From NCBI GenBank assembly GCA_951394405.1, contig OX596338.1:248001-312000 (forward strand): a stretch of 64,000 nucleotides of DNA, written 5' to 3'. Below, piece after piece: positions 10,537-23,659 of the stretch. Under the pieces are notes generated by a model that saw only the letters and a program-made list of their open reading frames with translations, searched no databases and was not told the origin of the DNA. The stretch's first letter is position 1; each line of letters begins with the position of its first letter. A program made the position numbers and the translations under genes. This stretch comes from Coprinellus micaceus. Its lineage: Eukaryota; Basidiomycota; Agaricomycetes; Agaricales; Psathyrellaceae.

Positions 10537-12166
10537 TTAGGGTGTCATGTCCGGTATCCGTTTATCCGCATCGTCTCCTTCGACCTCAGGATTCAAGCCC
10601 TTTACGCTGTGCCCGACCGGACTCCTACTCCCATCCTTTCCGTGTGTGTAGTCAGTGCATTCGCTCTTAGTGTGTCGCACAAAACGAACACACGTGCTCA
10701 CCAAGTACTCGGATAGCCGAACATTGGCTTGCACAGGCTCCTGGACTGGGTACTGGCCCTCGCTTTCAACCGTAGTCAGCCTAAGTCCGCTGACGTATCG
10801 AGCTGAAGTTGTCCGAAGCGCGGAAAGGTTCAAAGACAAAGTGTTGCAGTCGCTACCACTTCGAACTGTACATCGAAGGTGCTCTCGGGCGTTCAGATTT
10901 CCCAGTAGTGCATTGGCGTACACTGCAGTTGGGGTGGACGTTAATGCAGGGCCCAAACAAGGTTTGGCTGGGGCTATCACATCGGCGGACTCACCTTTGG
11001 TGTATATCATGGTCAGGCTCAGGAAGACCATTGTGTCAGGATATGCCAAGAACTGGCATACATCTCTTCAGCGCACTCCTCTTTGGCACAGAGGGAAATA
11101 AAACTCACCATAGCCAAGTTACACACACTCAACACGCTGCTCACCAACCCTGTATTGATGGCGTACAGTCCGACCTTCTTCACCAATCGCCGTGTGTGTC
11201 TCCCTTCGACATCTCGATGCTTGAAGAGAAACGCGCAGAGAACAAAGGCGATAATGGCGTCAAGAAGTATGGTCGTAATGATCCCGGAGAGTGCGAGTGG
11301 CTTCATCGCGACCTTGAGCTCCAACCACGTCCGGTGCTTCCATGATACAATGGTTGACGCAAATGCGAGCGCTAGAGGCAGTCTTGAGATGGGAATTTCA
11401 AGCAGGAGCGCAAGGTACTCACAGAGGGCAAGCACCATTAGCACCGTCTCAAGAGAATCATAAGCTTTTGGGGATATCTTCAGTGCTAGGGGACGAGCGT
11501 ACCAGCAGAGCACCAAGCCAGATGTTTCGATTGCACACCTTCCAAACACGCATACCAAGATACCTAGGCGCTCCCATCAACGTGGTATGATATCGTTGAA
11601 CATCAACCACTTACAAATGAGCGAGGAACGCAAGGAGCCCCTGGGGAGTAACTGCTGCGTCAGTAAGGTCATATAAATGCGCAACAGATACACGTACCAT
11701 GAGACACGGCTCAATGTCGAATGCCCTGAGCGAGCCGTGCAAGGTCAATGATCTAACTTCGGGGAGAAGGGTAAGCACGCACCGATTCACAAAAAGCCGG
11801 TCGAAAGGTGTGTTCATGTCAGTGATAAGGTACCGATACATTGCGCTAGTCAGCAAGGCGAGCGACGTTGAATCTAGGGCGCTAGTCGTGCAAGTCAAGT
11901 GATATTAGACTATCGGTGGCGGTCGTACAACACGCGGAGAACGCACAATGCGGCTCCAGCCATTAGCTTAAATCCTAGTGCATCCTCGGGATATGTTGCG
12001 AAGTAGATGTACGTTTGAAGGAACGTCACACCATATAGGCTATTGCGTCTCGTTTCAGTGAAAAGGGTGCAACGTGCGAGAGATGAGGTACGCACATGGC
12101 GGCCAGGAGCAGCCCAATGAAGGCAGCTCCCCACGTGTTGTCCACAGTCGGCGCAGTGAACGACAT
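10537..12166 (-). CDS. DUF6534 seven-helix membrane protein
   Basis: Seen: a multi-exon gene whose exons spell the DUF6534 signature in order. Exon 1 (12096-12166) starts MSFTAPTVDNTWGAAFIG. Exon 2 (11947-12039) gives LYGVTFLQTYIYFATYPED. Exon 3 (11783-11881) gives LDSTSLALLTSAMYRYLITD. Short exons then give GLLAFLAHL and YLGMRVWK. Further exons give LLDAIIAFVLCAFLF, RRLVKKVGLYAINTGLVSSV and TAVYANALLGNLNAREHL before a polar tail ending at 10537. Known: DUF6534 proteins are basidiomycete-restricted, with about seven transmembrane helices and no established function. Inference: a plasma-membrane or endomembrane protein, possibly receptor-like by topology only. Boundaries of the short middle exons are uncertain. 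The longer upstream start at 12286 is rejected because family members start near MSFTAP. Confidence 0.8.
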
Positions 12167-13328
12167 TGCCTTCCACCAAGGCTCAAGCACCATTTGACCC
12201 TGCCTGGGTCCAAGAAGCCTCTGGCCCGGCTTGTGGAAGAGGTGGCCTAGCGCGCAGCTATAGCAGAAGATGAGGTTACGAGGCAAGAAAGAATGGCCAC
12301 CACAACGCCGCCCTTCACTAACATCACCCCTTCACCGTCCAACTCTATGTCAAGCTCATTTCAAGCAGAATACAACCACCGCCTCCCGCTGTGGGTGGTC
12401 AGACGTGATAAGAAAATTACCTCAGTTGTCAACTGAGGACCGATATGTCTTAATGCGATCACCAAAAGGGGGACATCAATGCCTATCATTCATTGCAAAT
12501 TCATTGACGCTTGGACTCCAGGGAGCAGATGACCAGTCGTGACGACATCTTGAAGCTAAGGGCTCCGAAATGGCTGTATGTCGTGGACAAACCCTTATTT
12601 CATCTATCATATCCTTTTATACGCCGGACAAGTTGCTGGATCGCTAGGATGATCCGGGCACTCGTCCCAAGGCATGAAGGATCCCCTCTCACAAACCATT
12701 GTGCTCCACGCATTCCCAACCAGAGATAACTCTTGCGACACCAAAGGTCTTTTTTCGCCTTGCAGAGGGCGCGGATTACGGATAGGGCCGCCTTTGCCAA
12801 AATAAGCGCCCGAACACGAATCGGCCGACCGTGTGACTTGGCGGGCCGACGGCGATTCGGTTGGATCGGAGTCAGGGTCGGAGTTTTCCACTTCTTCACT
12901 CCCAACTACCATATCGAACTCGGACCCAACGATCCATCTGGCACAATGGTTTTCCGTTACCTTTACTCTCTATCGATGAGGTCTGGCACCCTGTTCAAGG
13001 GGCTGGCTGAAAGGCCGGGTCCATTGAGAATGCTCTCCTATGCATCCCCCACAAACGTTGGATGCTCACTGGTGGCAGAGCCTTTTGCGTTTCATTCCAC
13101 AGCATTCGAAGGAACACTGACAGCGACCGGTGGTGGCATCTCTGGACGTCGGCGAGCGATAGTAGCTTGACTCGGGCAGGTGAACTAGTCGGTATTTCTT
13201 TTCCGGTTTCGATTCGTTGTTTTTCGCAACGGCAAGCATACGGCCTGGAACGAGGGAGTTACGCAACCATATCGTAACCCTTCAAATGCGTGTGCAAGTG
13301 CTCCAATCCATCTTCCCTCCCCTACGCC
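12167..13328. other. Divergent intergenic region, DUF6534 and GMC oxidase
   Basis: No gene could be supported. This is the upstream region of two divergently transcribed genes. It carries one perfect copy of the recurring motif (AAATAAGCGCCC, 12800-12811), about 635 bp before the DUF6534 start and about 520 bp before the GMC start. The short overlapping ORFs on both strands at 12600-12912 lack family resemblance. Confidence 0.5.
12800..12811. repeat. Recurring intergenic motif AAATAAGCGCCC
   Basis: Seen: the 9-mer TAAGCGCCC or its complement GGGCGCTTA occurs perfectly at 12803, 15887, 18447, 23782, 24083, 24532, 49068, 56253 and 63228. The 11-mer AAATAAGCGCC or its complement occurs at 12800, 15884, 18448, 21452 and 26638, with a one-base variant at 3820. 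None of these falls inside a gene called here. Three (23782, 24083, 24532) lie in or next to a duplicated block and are not independent. Function is unknown; a transcription-factor or chromatin-protein site is one possibility. Confidence 0.5.
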
Positions 13329-15608
13329 ATGCATCTCTCTTCTACACTCATCATTTATCTCTCCTTTTCTGCGCTTCCAGTCGTTTCGCTGATCACAGAC
13401 GACTTATCTGAGTTTCCCAAGCACGAGTATGACTTCATCATCGTTGGAGGTGTGTACTCTTTCCCATTATCCCTTTGGCAAAAGATAGCGTGTATATGTA
13501 ATTCTGCATCCAGGAGGGACCGCTGGGTCTGTACTCGCCAACAGACTGACCGAGGACAACAGGTGGAACGTCCTACTCGTTGAGGCAGGTCCATCACACG
13601 AGGGAGTCTTTGACTCGGTGGTCCCCGGTTACGCTGGCAGACTCTCGCGCTCACCGTACGACTGGAATTATACGTCCATTCCACAGGCTTCTATGAATAA
13701 CAGGACGCAGAACGCACCGAGGGGTCATATTCTGGGAGGGAGCAGCTCAATCAGTGAGTCACATGGTACCCTCGTAATGCTCTAGCATTCACAGGAAGTG
13801 GACGACCTCGTGCAGATGGGCTAGCTTACACTCGTAGCTCTGCGAGTGACTACGATCGATGGGCTGTTGATACAGGAGATGATGGTTGGTCATGGAACCG
13901 GCTTCTCCCCTACTTTCTGAAGGTATGCCTCTCATTTACTCCCTCTGCCAGTGTACAGCCATCGTAACTCATGACCGTCAACAGAGCGAAAGGTGGACCC
14001 ACCCATCAAGCGGAGAAGATCCCGCTGGTAAATACGATCCAAGGTTCCATTCAACGAAGGGGTTAGTGGGTGTCAGCATATCCGGACAGCCGCTGGCCTC
14101 AGACATCAAGATTACCCGTGCAATTCGAGAATTGGTTGGGGCGTTCTCGTTCGACCCAGATCCTAACGATGGAAAGCCCCTTGGCATCGGTGCGTACGCC
14201 GCTCTGGTAGACTGGTATTCAGTAACCCCACTGTAATGGTCGCTAATCTCAATATAAATCCAGGGTGGCATCAGGTCACGGTATGGAATGGAACGCGCAG
14301 CAGCGCTGCGACGGCATACCTAAGTGGAGGCTTTTCTTCTCGAAACAATCTCCACATCCTGGTAAACCACCAAGTCACACGAATCACCCAAACGTCGCAT
14401 TCACCTACCCTTGAATTCCGCGGGGTTGCTTTCATGAAACGAGGTGGCGGTCACCGTAAGGCCCGAATTCTATGTACCCCAGAGGGAGAACTGACTCTGG
14501 GATCGACATTTTAGCGCTACCGTTCCTGCTTACCGCCAGAAAAGAAGTGATTGTGTCGGCGGGTTCCTACGCCACCCCTCAGTTGCTGATGCTCTCTGGG
14601 ATTGGAGACCCATCTGAGCTCAGTAAACTCGGGATTCGGCCTCTCGTAAACCTACCCAGTGTCGGTAAAAATCTCACTGACCATCCAAGGTTTACTATGA
14701 GTTGGCAAATGGGTATCTCGGATGTCATCGACCCGTGCGCTCCATATTTTCCCTTGTCGCTTCCACAACGTCGACTGATGAGAATGTTCATAGCGCAACA
14801 AACTCAACCCTCCAGGGCGAGTTCCTGGAACAATGGCTAGCTAATCGTACAGGCCCGCTCTCTGCTTCTAGCCTGAACCAGGTGGGTTGGCTTCGCCTTC
14901 CGGAAGACAGCCCTTTGTGGGATGAGTTTGACGACCCGGCGTCAGGGCCAAATGCGCCTCACATCAATATCGGTCCCAGAGGCGGCGGGCTATATCCTCT
15001 ACCCGGCCCTCTATTTCAAGCTACATGCGTCCTCACAGTGCCTCAGTCACGTACGTTCTCGTCATGTCTTTCACAACCCGAATTGACTCGGAATCGTTAT
15101 TGCTAGGTGGGACTGTGAAGCTTCGGTCTACCAATCCAAACGACCACCCCTTGATCGATTTTGGAATGTTCACCCACCCTTTCGACATTCGTGCACTCCG
15201 AGAAGGTGTCCGACAGCTGGGGAAATTCATCAGCACACCTGCATTCGCAGATTACGGCCTGACCCCTGCTGGCCCATTCTTGGGCGTTGACTTGAACGAC
15301 GACGACGTAGTGTACGGGGTTCTGCGTGATGCTACAAGTAACAACGCGCATCCCGTTGGGACAGCTGCGATGTCCGCTCGCGGTGCGAGCTATGGTGTTG
15401 TGGACCCGGATTTGAGGGTGAAAGGGGTGAAGGGTTTGCGCGTCGTGGACGCCTCAATTATGGTGGGTGGTCAATATGTGGATTGGCACGACCCACCTAT
15501 TAACAACTGAGTGACCAGCCATATATTCCAGTGGGGCATACGCAAGCACCGGTGTACGCAATCGCAGAGCGGGCGGCAGATTTGGTCAAGAGTGTTTGGC
15601 GTGGTTGA
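13329..15608 (+). CDS. Secreted GMC oxidoreductase (aryl-alcohol-oxidase-like, AA3_2 type)
   Basis: Seen: nine exons (13329-13449, 13514-13753, 13816-13922, 13985-14189, 14264-14455, 14515-14723, 14783-15050, 15107-15462, 15519-15608) close in frame to 595 aa, the usual family length. An N-terminal signal peptide ([20 protein letters not shown]) is followed by the FAD-binding [28 protein letters not shown], then [29 protein letters not shown] and the C-terminal block [11 protein letters not shown]. The final exon supplies [18 protein letters not shown]. Both active-site histidines expected from aryl-alcohol oxidase are present, one in HPVGTA and one in GHTQ. Known: such enzymes oxidise aromatic or aliphatic alcohols and release H2O2 that supports lignocellulose decay. 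The donor after exon 6 (GTCATC) is non-consensus, so that junction is the weakest part of the model. Confidence 0.92.
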
Positions 15609-18600
15609 CTCCAAACGGACGCACTCGATAAGATATCTCGGTTATCTATTAACCAATAGTGATTCACACTTGATTCATGTTCTATCAACGCGAGCATATG
15701 TACTCTTCCCAGCGTTGTCTCGCCTACTTCTCTCTCTCTTACCCGAATCCCACTGCCACGCGAACACTTGGCTGGAGGGAGAGAACTGTCGAACCCGTGC
15801 TTTTGGTACTTTCCCAGCCTGCGCACATCGTTGGGTCCTGCTGTCCTGTGCCTGGCCTTCCCCATATACATGGCTCCCACCTCAAATAAGCGCCCGCGAA
15901 CTGCAGTCCTCACCCACTGATTGCCATCGTCACTCCGCCTTCCTATAACTTACAGTTGGACAGAATGCCCACGCTTCTGAGAGGGGAACAGAGTACGGTC
16001 GACCAGAGTCGACCCCGAAAAGCTTGACGGCGAATCGTGTCAGGTAGGGCCCCGTTCGACAAGCTCACCTCTTGATACAACATTTTGACCCCTGATCATC
16101 ACATAGACCAACATTCCCACCCCTGCTCGTCCCTACTCCACTCGAATCCTCCATTTTTGAGAAGTTGTGGAAGGGTAGCTAAACTTAGCAAAGAAAAGGG
16201 GATTCCTCGGGGACTTTCCATCGCCTCGTTTTGTCCACTCTGCCAGCATGACGTCCAGGTCATCTCCGTGAGTGAGGCGAAGCCGGGTATCAGGATCAGG
16301 ATGTACGGAACGAGCGGGAGATTGTAAATGGGGTTTATCTCAAATCACTGTAGACTTGGGTACGTGTCGTGGTGCACTTATCTAGGCGTATCCTGGGACC
16401 TGCCGTACCCTGGCTTTCCCAGCATTCATCAGGGCATCCGGCCCTTGAAACGGGCAGTCGGAGAGGAGAGAGCTCTTCTGCGGGCTCCATTCTATGGGCG
16501 ATGGTACCAAGACCGATCCCAGTGCCGACGGGGACATTATCGCACTAAGTATGTGCTTGGACGATGACCGAATTGTGATGGTTGATAGGAACTTGAGAAT
16601 ACGGATGCGCACTGTGTCTTAATCCTTAAGGACCGCCCACCTAGCGGATAGCCGATTGTACTTGAGCTGAGGTGTGTCACGAGATCCTTCCTAGTGCCAT
16701 TGTTCTCTCAACCCACCTTGTGGCGAGGAATCGTGCTACCCCAAGGTTCTCGCTGATGTTGGGGTTGAGGACAAACTGCTGGATCGTAGTCCCATAGTAG
16801 TCCCTTATTTAGGTTGATCTCCCTGCAACCCCAGAGAGCGTCATTCATACCGGAGACGGTCCGATTCAACGTTAATTGGGGTAGGATCACGAGCTGAATC
16901 CAGTGCCGTGGTAGGCATCCGTATCGATTAAGACGGACGCTTACCCCTCATGAATCCGATATACGGTTTCCCAGCAGCGCGATCTCAGACCCCCAAATAC
17001 AGCAACAACATCGCTTGCGACAGCCTTGCAAAGTCATAGTATATCTCCATGCCCTCCGTTTAGCCCATGACATAGCTCGGACGAGCTTCTCTCTCCATCA
17101 CTAAATCAATCCTACCCGTTAGGATGATCTTCTGTTCAGAAAGAAGGGTCGGAAGGGAGTGAGCGGCGGACCTCGAGCTTCGCGAATCGCATGAAGTCAT
17201 CACATCATAGGGGTGAACCTTCCCAAATTGGTGGAATGGGCAGTTTTGAGAGGTGAAGGTGCTGTGGCCCACGGATATCGGAGAGCTTGGATTGGTTATT
17301 CGAGGCACGAGGCTTTGATCTAAACTTCACTCCAGCGCTGATCTCCCCAGACATTCCTAAGGGGTCCCTGAGCGAGAGTCTTTTAGATCCAGTCTCCACT
17401 GGCATCGATCGGGTCGCCAAGGGGTTGCCATATGTGCGAGACTCTCGCACGCTGCAACCCCCCCACCAGGCACCCTAGGTAACCTCAATACCCTCGACTG
17501 GCCAAGTCTGCCCCAGACCCTTGTATAGGGGAAGCATACCAATTGTTCGCCGATTGAGGCAGGTCGCACCGGATAAAGGACACAGTGTTCTCTTCAGATT
17601 TTCCAAGCTTCCACTCCCTGTTGATGCAAGGGCGTTAATGCGGAATCTGATCTCCCCCTTATGTTTTAAACTTGAATAAGACTAGTGAAATTCAATACAA
17701 AAGGAACACTTACCTGAGTTGAAGAAGCCTCGAAGAAATCTTCAGTTCAATACAATTGGATTTCACGTTCAGCTCAGGTACTTGTGATTTATCAGGACCC
17801 TTGATGCACGGGGTTGGAATGTTGGTGAAGCTATCTGCAGAAAGCTTGACTTGGCGCGCGCTCAAAAATGCTACACTGATGAAGTCGGTGAAAGGTCCCC
17901 AAATATACGGTCGAATTTGAATTGGTGTTCACCGGATAAACGCCGGCCTCGCCGCAGGCGTGCACAATTCATAACTCGTTTAGGGCCAGGTTCAGGAGCC
18001 GGTCAGTGGGCAAGATAATTCCTGAACGCTCGAACCCCCTCACGCGACTGAAGGTGCCCCTCCGTCAATTGATCCGACCCCGCGTACCCATGTGCGCTTA
18101 GATTATTGTACCTACGTGATCGGCGGCGGGCAGGCGCGTGCTGGGAGCGGGATTTGGTGTATACGTACTCGATGCTTCTTTGATCTTCAGTTGGTAGAGT
18201 GCGCGGCATGTGCTCAAGGTACGCTTACCCGATGGTAAAATGCGGGGTAGAATGCCCTGTGTATGTTCCAGCGAGACCCATCTTCCGGAGGTACGCCTCC
18301 CACCTCTACTCTGATATTTTACTCGGGATGAATCATTGCACTTCCTAGGCCCTCCTTCAACCCTCGCAAATTTATGGGACATGTCCGAGTTCGAGGTCCA
18401 GCCTAGACTTGAAACGCGGACGGCAGTCGGCAACCTGTGCGCCGGTGGGCGCTTATTTCCCCACTTGTACGTCCGCCATCAAACTTCTATCAGAGTATCT
18501 CCCCCAGTAACTGTTGACCCTGAGTCGAGGCTGGGTCACATCAATGGACGAGGGGCAGGATGACGGAACGGTGGGCTTCGAGTTGGGTACATGACGGTAG

Positions 18601-20433
18601 GTGATGATTTGGGCAAGGTGTCGTGAAGCGCATCAACTTCGCTCACAATCTGTGCATCACTCAACGGGTCTCACAGATTGCTGTTACAGTTGGTACATCA
18701 GCTTCGCTACAGGGACGGGTAACTTTAAGTAACATGAGTCGAAGGCGATCTTGGGTCGGTCGTTCCCTGACCGATGATTTCCCTGTCGAGCCTTTCGAAG
18801 ATGGGCCTGAAACGGTATTCTAAGTTGGCAGGATGTTGATCGTCGTGCGTTTGCAAGATAGGTATAGGGTATTCTCTGAAGGGTGTACGAGATTCCTCAT
18901 TCAAATCAAGATACGTGCCCTGGCCGGGCCCTGGGGAGGCGTGGCTGAAAACAAACGCCCATCTCGTTAGTTGTGAAGCGGGTCTGAATACGGAGTCGCC
19001 ACGAGTGTCAAAGCCAAGAAAAACGACTCAGGTCACTAAGAACGCCCATCCCCATCCTGCGAGATGCGAGCTACATGCTGTTGAGCTAACCAAACGCCCC
19101 CGACTGACCGGATACCAGCCCTACCCCTATGAAGTAGCTAGTACAAGCTTTAGGTATGATCTGGGGTGGAGTATAGAATCAAACGAGGCAGATATGTTCC
19201 CTCGCTCGTGAGCCGATCGATCTTCCGAAGCTGATCCAACCAGAGGTGTCTCCTTCCAGTGATCGTCAAGAAGCTTTCAGCTGCGATGATCAACCGGGCC
19301 CCTCTGTCTTCGTACCGCGCTTGCCACGTGAGGGTGATAAGCATTGGGTTGACTTGGGTCCAATGTACGGGCAACGGTACTTGATTCTGACTGCAGGGTT
19401 GAAGTTCCCCTATTGCGAGAGGATCTTCGCACCGCCCTTCATAATTTTCTGCAGAGACTTGGCCGCCCTACGGAGCTTCATATAAATTGAATGGAGTTCC
19501 TCCCCAGAGTCGCACTCACAGTTTCCTATTTTCTACACACCATTAAGTACAGCTGTCACTCCTAAGCGCTCGCGCCACCTGCGCGTCCGAACGCGTCTCG
19601 CTTCACCTCTTCCAGCCAACTCCCTATAAAATCATTCCCCCGGACATACGGCCTACGGCACCGTCTCCGTCTCCTCGAGTAGCTTTATCTGCGTCAGATT
19701 TAGGTATGCATATATAAACAGAATCTGAAATCCGAATCGGAGTTTGTTCCCCTTGGGTACCTGTGATCTCTGGGCATGAGATGGAAGCGAGATATTTATC
19801 AATCTGAATGTTGAGAGTCAAGGGGCAACGTTCTTAGAGTTCTTAGCTTTGGCTGTTATGTATACGACTTCAAGTTGGCTCCGTGTGAGGATTGTCTTGA
19901 CATGGGCGGGGAAACTGTAGAATGGAGGCCAAGTTTGAGAAAGCCTTGTAATGTGCGAGGTAATCGCCGTTATTGGAAAGAATCACAGACTATAATATAT
20001 AGTGGGAACCCTGCATTGAACGCCGAATGTTCCTCCCCAAACTCGAAACAAAAGCCTGTCAAAGCAAACATCTATGACTGCAACCGTCTCCAGTGACTCT
20101 CCACCACTTGCTTCTTTATGGGCGACAGCCTCCTTAACCGCGGGACGTACATACATATTTAGTACGTACGCGTTTGGTGACTCAACACCGCGACGACGTA
20201 AATACGTTAACGTTCATCAAGTCAAGAAAGACAAATAGCCCTCCTACCACCGATGTTCATCTCAGAGATGGTGGGACGACGACAAGGCTGATATATTGCC
20301 TGATCCCACCTACCCCGGACCCGCCGCCCTCCTTCAATTCAATGGCGCGCTTCGGGCTGTCTCACACACCCCGCCCGCCGGGGTTCTGTAAACTAAAAGC
20401 TTAGTCGACACCTTCATTTGAAAGCTGAACGAC
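15609..20433. other. Gene-free stretch of about 4.8 kb
   Basis: I scanned both strands and found no ORF with family resemblance, splice logic or obvious coding bias. Content: two motif copies (15884-15895 and 18447-18458), an AT-rich patch around 17660-17900, and a single A-box-like string (CAGTTGGTAGAGTGCGCGG, about 18191) with no tRNA fold. It may hold decayed genes or transposon relics too diverged to recognise by eye. Confidence 0.5.
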
Positions 20434-21289
20434 GGATAAAACAGTTGAGAAACCCCGTTTCTCGGGGGTTTCTGAGGGTTTCTCGTAAATACAACAGTTT
20501 TTGTAGCTAAGAATGAACACGATGTTTGTATATGTTTTGGCTGTCCGTCCAAACGCCGGTGGACAGGGGCGGGGGAAGGGCCGTGCGTGTTAGGCGCCCA
20601 ATGTCGCATGCGTCCCTATGTGCCCCTTGAGAGGGGCGATGTCCGTTATGCTTGCCTCACATATATGTAGCACTAAGATGGGGGTGTCTGCAAAGACTAT
20701 CACACACTTACCCAGGAGAGCATGGGTTCAGCTACCCAGCCCCCCTGATATGAGGATCCACAGTGAATGGAGTGCAGGACAAGTATATCATAGAGGTCCC
20801 TATTGCTCAGACTTAAAAAATACGTAAGTGGAATGTCCACCAAGACCAAAGTCGGTATCCCATAGCATACCACTGCCTTCGTCTGTCAAGCACGCAAGGT
20901 CCTTCAATACCGTGACCCCTCTGATGGAGAGTGCTCAGCCGCAGTGCTCTTAGTATACAGGTGAGTCCTTCAAGTTCGGTGGTCATCTCACGACGGCACA
21001 CCAGGTGCAAATTTCAGTCAGTGATATCCCAAGGAACAAGGGTGTGCTCCCCTTTCTTCTCGCTGACCTCTGACTCCCCGGGTCCGGAGTCCCTCATGCA
21101 ACCCTCATGGTCCTCAGCGCCAAAATCCCCAACCCGAGCCGCCCCTGCCGACCGCCGACATCACGCTCACGGGCGGCGGTATCCCGGAATCACACAGACA
21201 GCAACTGGGTTTCCCAACAGGTTGTTCGGCAACCCTGCGAGAAACCCTCAGAAACCCCCGAGAAACGGGGTTTCTCAACTGTTTTATCC
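20434..21289. mobile_element. MULE-like non-autonomous DNA transposon (MITE), copy 1, 856 bp
   Basis: Seen: terminal inverted repeats at 20434-20485 and 21238-21289 are 52 bp and identical, beginning GGATAAAACAGTTGAGAAAC. The element is flanked by a perfect 9-bp direct repeat CTGAACGAC at 20425-20433 and 21290-21298, the expected target-site duplication. The TIR is rich in GAAACCC subrepeats. No transposase-like ORF lies inside. Known: 9-bp duplications with moderately long TIRs are characteristic of Mutator-like elements. Inference: a non-autonomous element mobilised in trans. Perfect TIRs and TSD imply fairly recent insertion. Confidence 0.88.
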
Positions 21290-23659
21290 CTGAACGACGG
21301 CTCGCACTCAAGAAAACAAAAGTATGAACGAGAATGGTGGCAGAAAGTGACAAACGCCGGGTACATTGGTCAGTACACCGTCAAACGAAGTCAGGTGAAA
21401 GCCCACCGAACCCACCGACTGATGAGCCGGAACGGAGAGCCCAAGATACCCAAATAAGCGCCGACACAGCCCTCTGCTTCCGGGGCCCGTCGTTCCCACC
21501 GGGTCCCACACATGTGGGAAGGCACCCTGGACGTGCACATAGAGTGCGAGATCGCTATGAAGACCTGGTTTCCTGGAATGGGGCTGAAATCATGGGCATT
21601 GTTGGTCGTGTGAGGGAAAGGAGGTGACGAACGTTGGATGACGTAGATGGAGGGGCACGAGGTGCCGAGGGTGGGAGGCGGTAAGGGGTGCTGGGAGTAG
21701 TTTGACGATGGAGGGACATTTCATAGTTGAGGGAATTGTTGTTCCAGCCTGCGATGGCCGACATCGCAAGGCCCGTGCGGTACGGAGTACACAGGATTCG
21801 CACCGGAGAGAACATCGCACGCATCGCCGGCACCGACGACGGATAAGTAGTATCCAGGGGCGGGATGAAACGCTCGACGGGACGGAGCGGATTCGGCGAG
21901 GCAACGGGCGCTAAAGCAACGAGAGCGACCCGAGTTTGCTGTCAAGGCGTCTCGGAATGTCGGAGTGTCTGGATTTGTGGCGTGGATCCGTATCGCAGTT
22001 GCGATCAGGTGAGCGTCTCCGGGGGATGGAAGCGGTATGCAGAGTAGATATGTAATGCAGGTGAGTCGGTTGATAAGAAGATGGTAGGGAGATGGTAGGG
22101 AGAGGGGGAGAGAGGGAGGGAGTTGAGAGGACGACGGCGCCACTGCACTGTGTAGATGGTCGCGTAGACGAGGATCGTATATTTGATGCGATGATCGATG
22201 GCGTGCGAGAGGGGGTTACTCAACAAGGGACCAAGGTATGTGTGACCTTTCTCTCCTCTCTGAGATTATCACTACTCGACGACAAAGCAAGCCTTTGGGA
22301 TACCCGCATCGCGGGTGTACCCAACCCAACCATGTATAAAGCCCACTGGCCAAGTTAAAAAGATTTGCAAGTATGCTATAGACCTCCTGTCGCCTTTGTT
22401 CTGTTGCTACTGCGCGACGCAGAGTACGGGTCTACGCGGGATTGTGAGGGAAATACTCGCCACTTGAGAATAGGCCGTCCGGGGGGATAGGAGGATGGGC
22501 CCGGTAACCTTTCAAAAATTTCCATCTCCTCTAAGGAGGCGGTAACGGACCATCGACGCACGCAACTCGGAGCAGGACTGAAATCTTTCCGGGCTGTACA
22601 CGTCTCGATGGAACGGACGACAGTTCACCTACTGTCGCTGGCACTCGCCCGCGTACCCCTCCACCGGCGGTTCTCTCTCCAAGCTCCTTTCCACAGTAAA
22701 ACTCTGCTCAAGACCACTGATCACTGAAGGGCCGTCGCTAAGTACGAAGATGACAGGCGGAATGCTTTTCAAAGCCACCCGCCCAACCCACCTTGATCAC
22801 CGGCGACGCCACTATCTAAGCCACGTTCGTTCGTGCTTTCGATCACCTGCGGGTGCGGATGGACCTACAAGACTTCATAAGTCCCTCGTTCCATCACACC
22901 GAGGAGGAGGTCCGAGGGGGTAGGACGAGTCGACATGGTCTGAGTCTAAGTAAGGAGAGTCGGAGTCCAGGACGGGGTCGAAGCACAGCCTACCTTGGAC
23001 CGCAACGCTTTTGGACTCGACGAAAAGCCTCGAGGTCGAAGTGGCGTGAGCGCTCTCAGAAGTCTGGACCTGGGTCCAAGCCAAATTAACTTCCTCGTTT
23101 TGGCGATCAAATCGCTGCACAGCCCACCATAGAGTTGCGTTGAATTGAACTTCTGACGCTGGAAGGACCGGGGGTGGCCTCGAGGTCTAGGTGGCGCCGG
23201 TTGGTTGTTGGGACTTAATGAGGGGACTTTGGGGAGACCGGGGAGGTGACGCCGTGCCTGTGGCGGCTGTGAAAGGTGAAACGAGGGTGATAATACTTAG
23301 TTGTGTTGAATGTCGAATGACGCATGACAATGAGCGAAGATCCCATCTTTCAGCGAAAAACGCAGTGGAGGGTAGGCATATGAAAATCGTGAGTCTAAGC
23401 ACGAGGCAGCATTCGCTCCACTAAGAGGAGGTCGTATCGCCTGCGGAGGCGAGTAGCTTCAAATCCATTGATTGTAGGGTTACGATAGCTATGGATCGTC
23501 GCTCACCAGCCGTTGCGAGACGATCATGCATTTGAAGATGTAGCGATGTGGCTATGCACGTGCAGTGGTGGCAGACGAGGTCAGACCTGAGTTCGAGATA
23601 AGTAATTCGTTTCGGATGTCACGTAGCCGTTCCTCCAGGGGGTCCGAATAGGCACATTA
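21290..23659. other. Gene-free stretch right of the transposon
   Basis: No gene could be supported on either strand. It carries one motif copy (21452-21462) and a purine-rich patch GGTAGGGAGATGGTAGGGAG near 22084. ORFs of 60-140 aa occur but lack domain resemblance, plausible introns or a sensible start. Confidence 0.5.

Noticed and set aside
18185..18260. Possible tRNA (A-box-like CAGTTGGTAGAGTGCGCGG)
   Set aside because: No B-box (GGTTCRANYCC), no acceptor-stem pairing and no anticodon arm could be found downstream.
19040..19110. Possible tRNA on the - strand (GGTTAGCTCAACAGCATGTAGC)
   Set aside because: Resembles a D-arm only; stems do not pair and no T-arm is present.
20434..21289. LTR retrotransposon or solo LTR explanation for the GAAACCC repeats
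   Set aside because: The ends are inverted, not direct, repeats, and the 9-bp target duplication fits a cut-and-paste DNA transposon better than the 4-6 bp of LTR elements.
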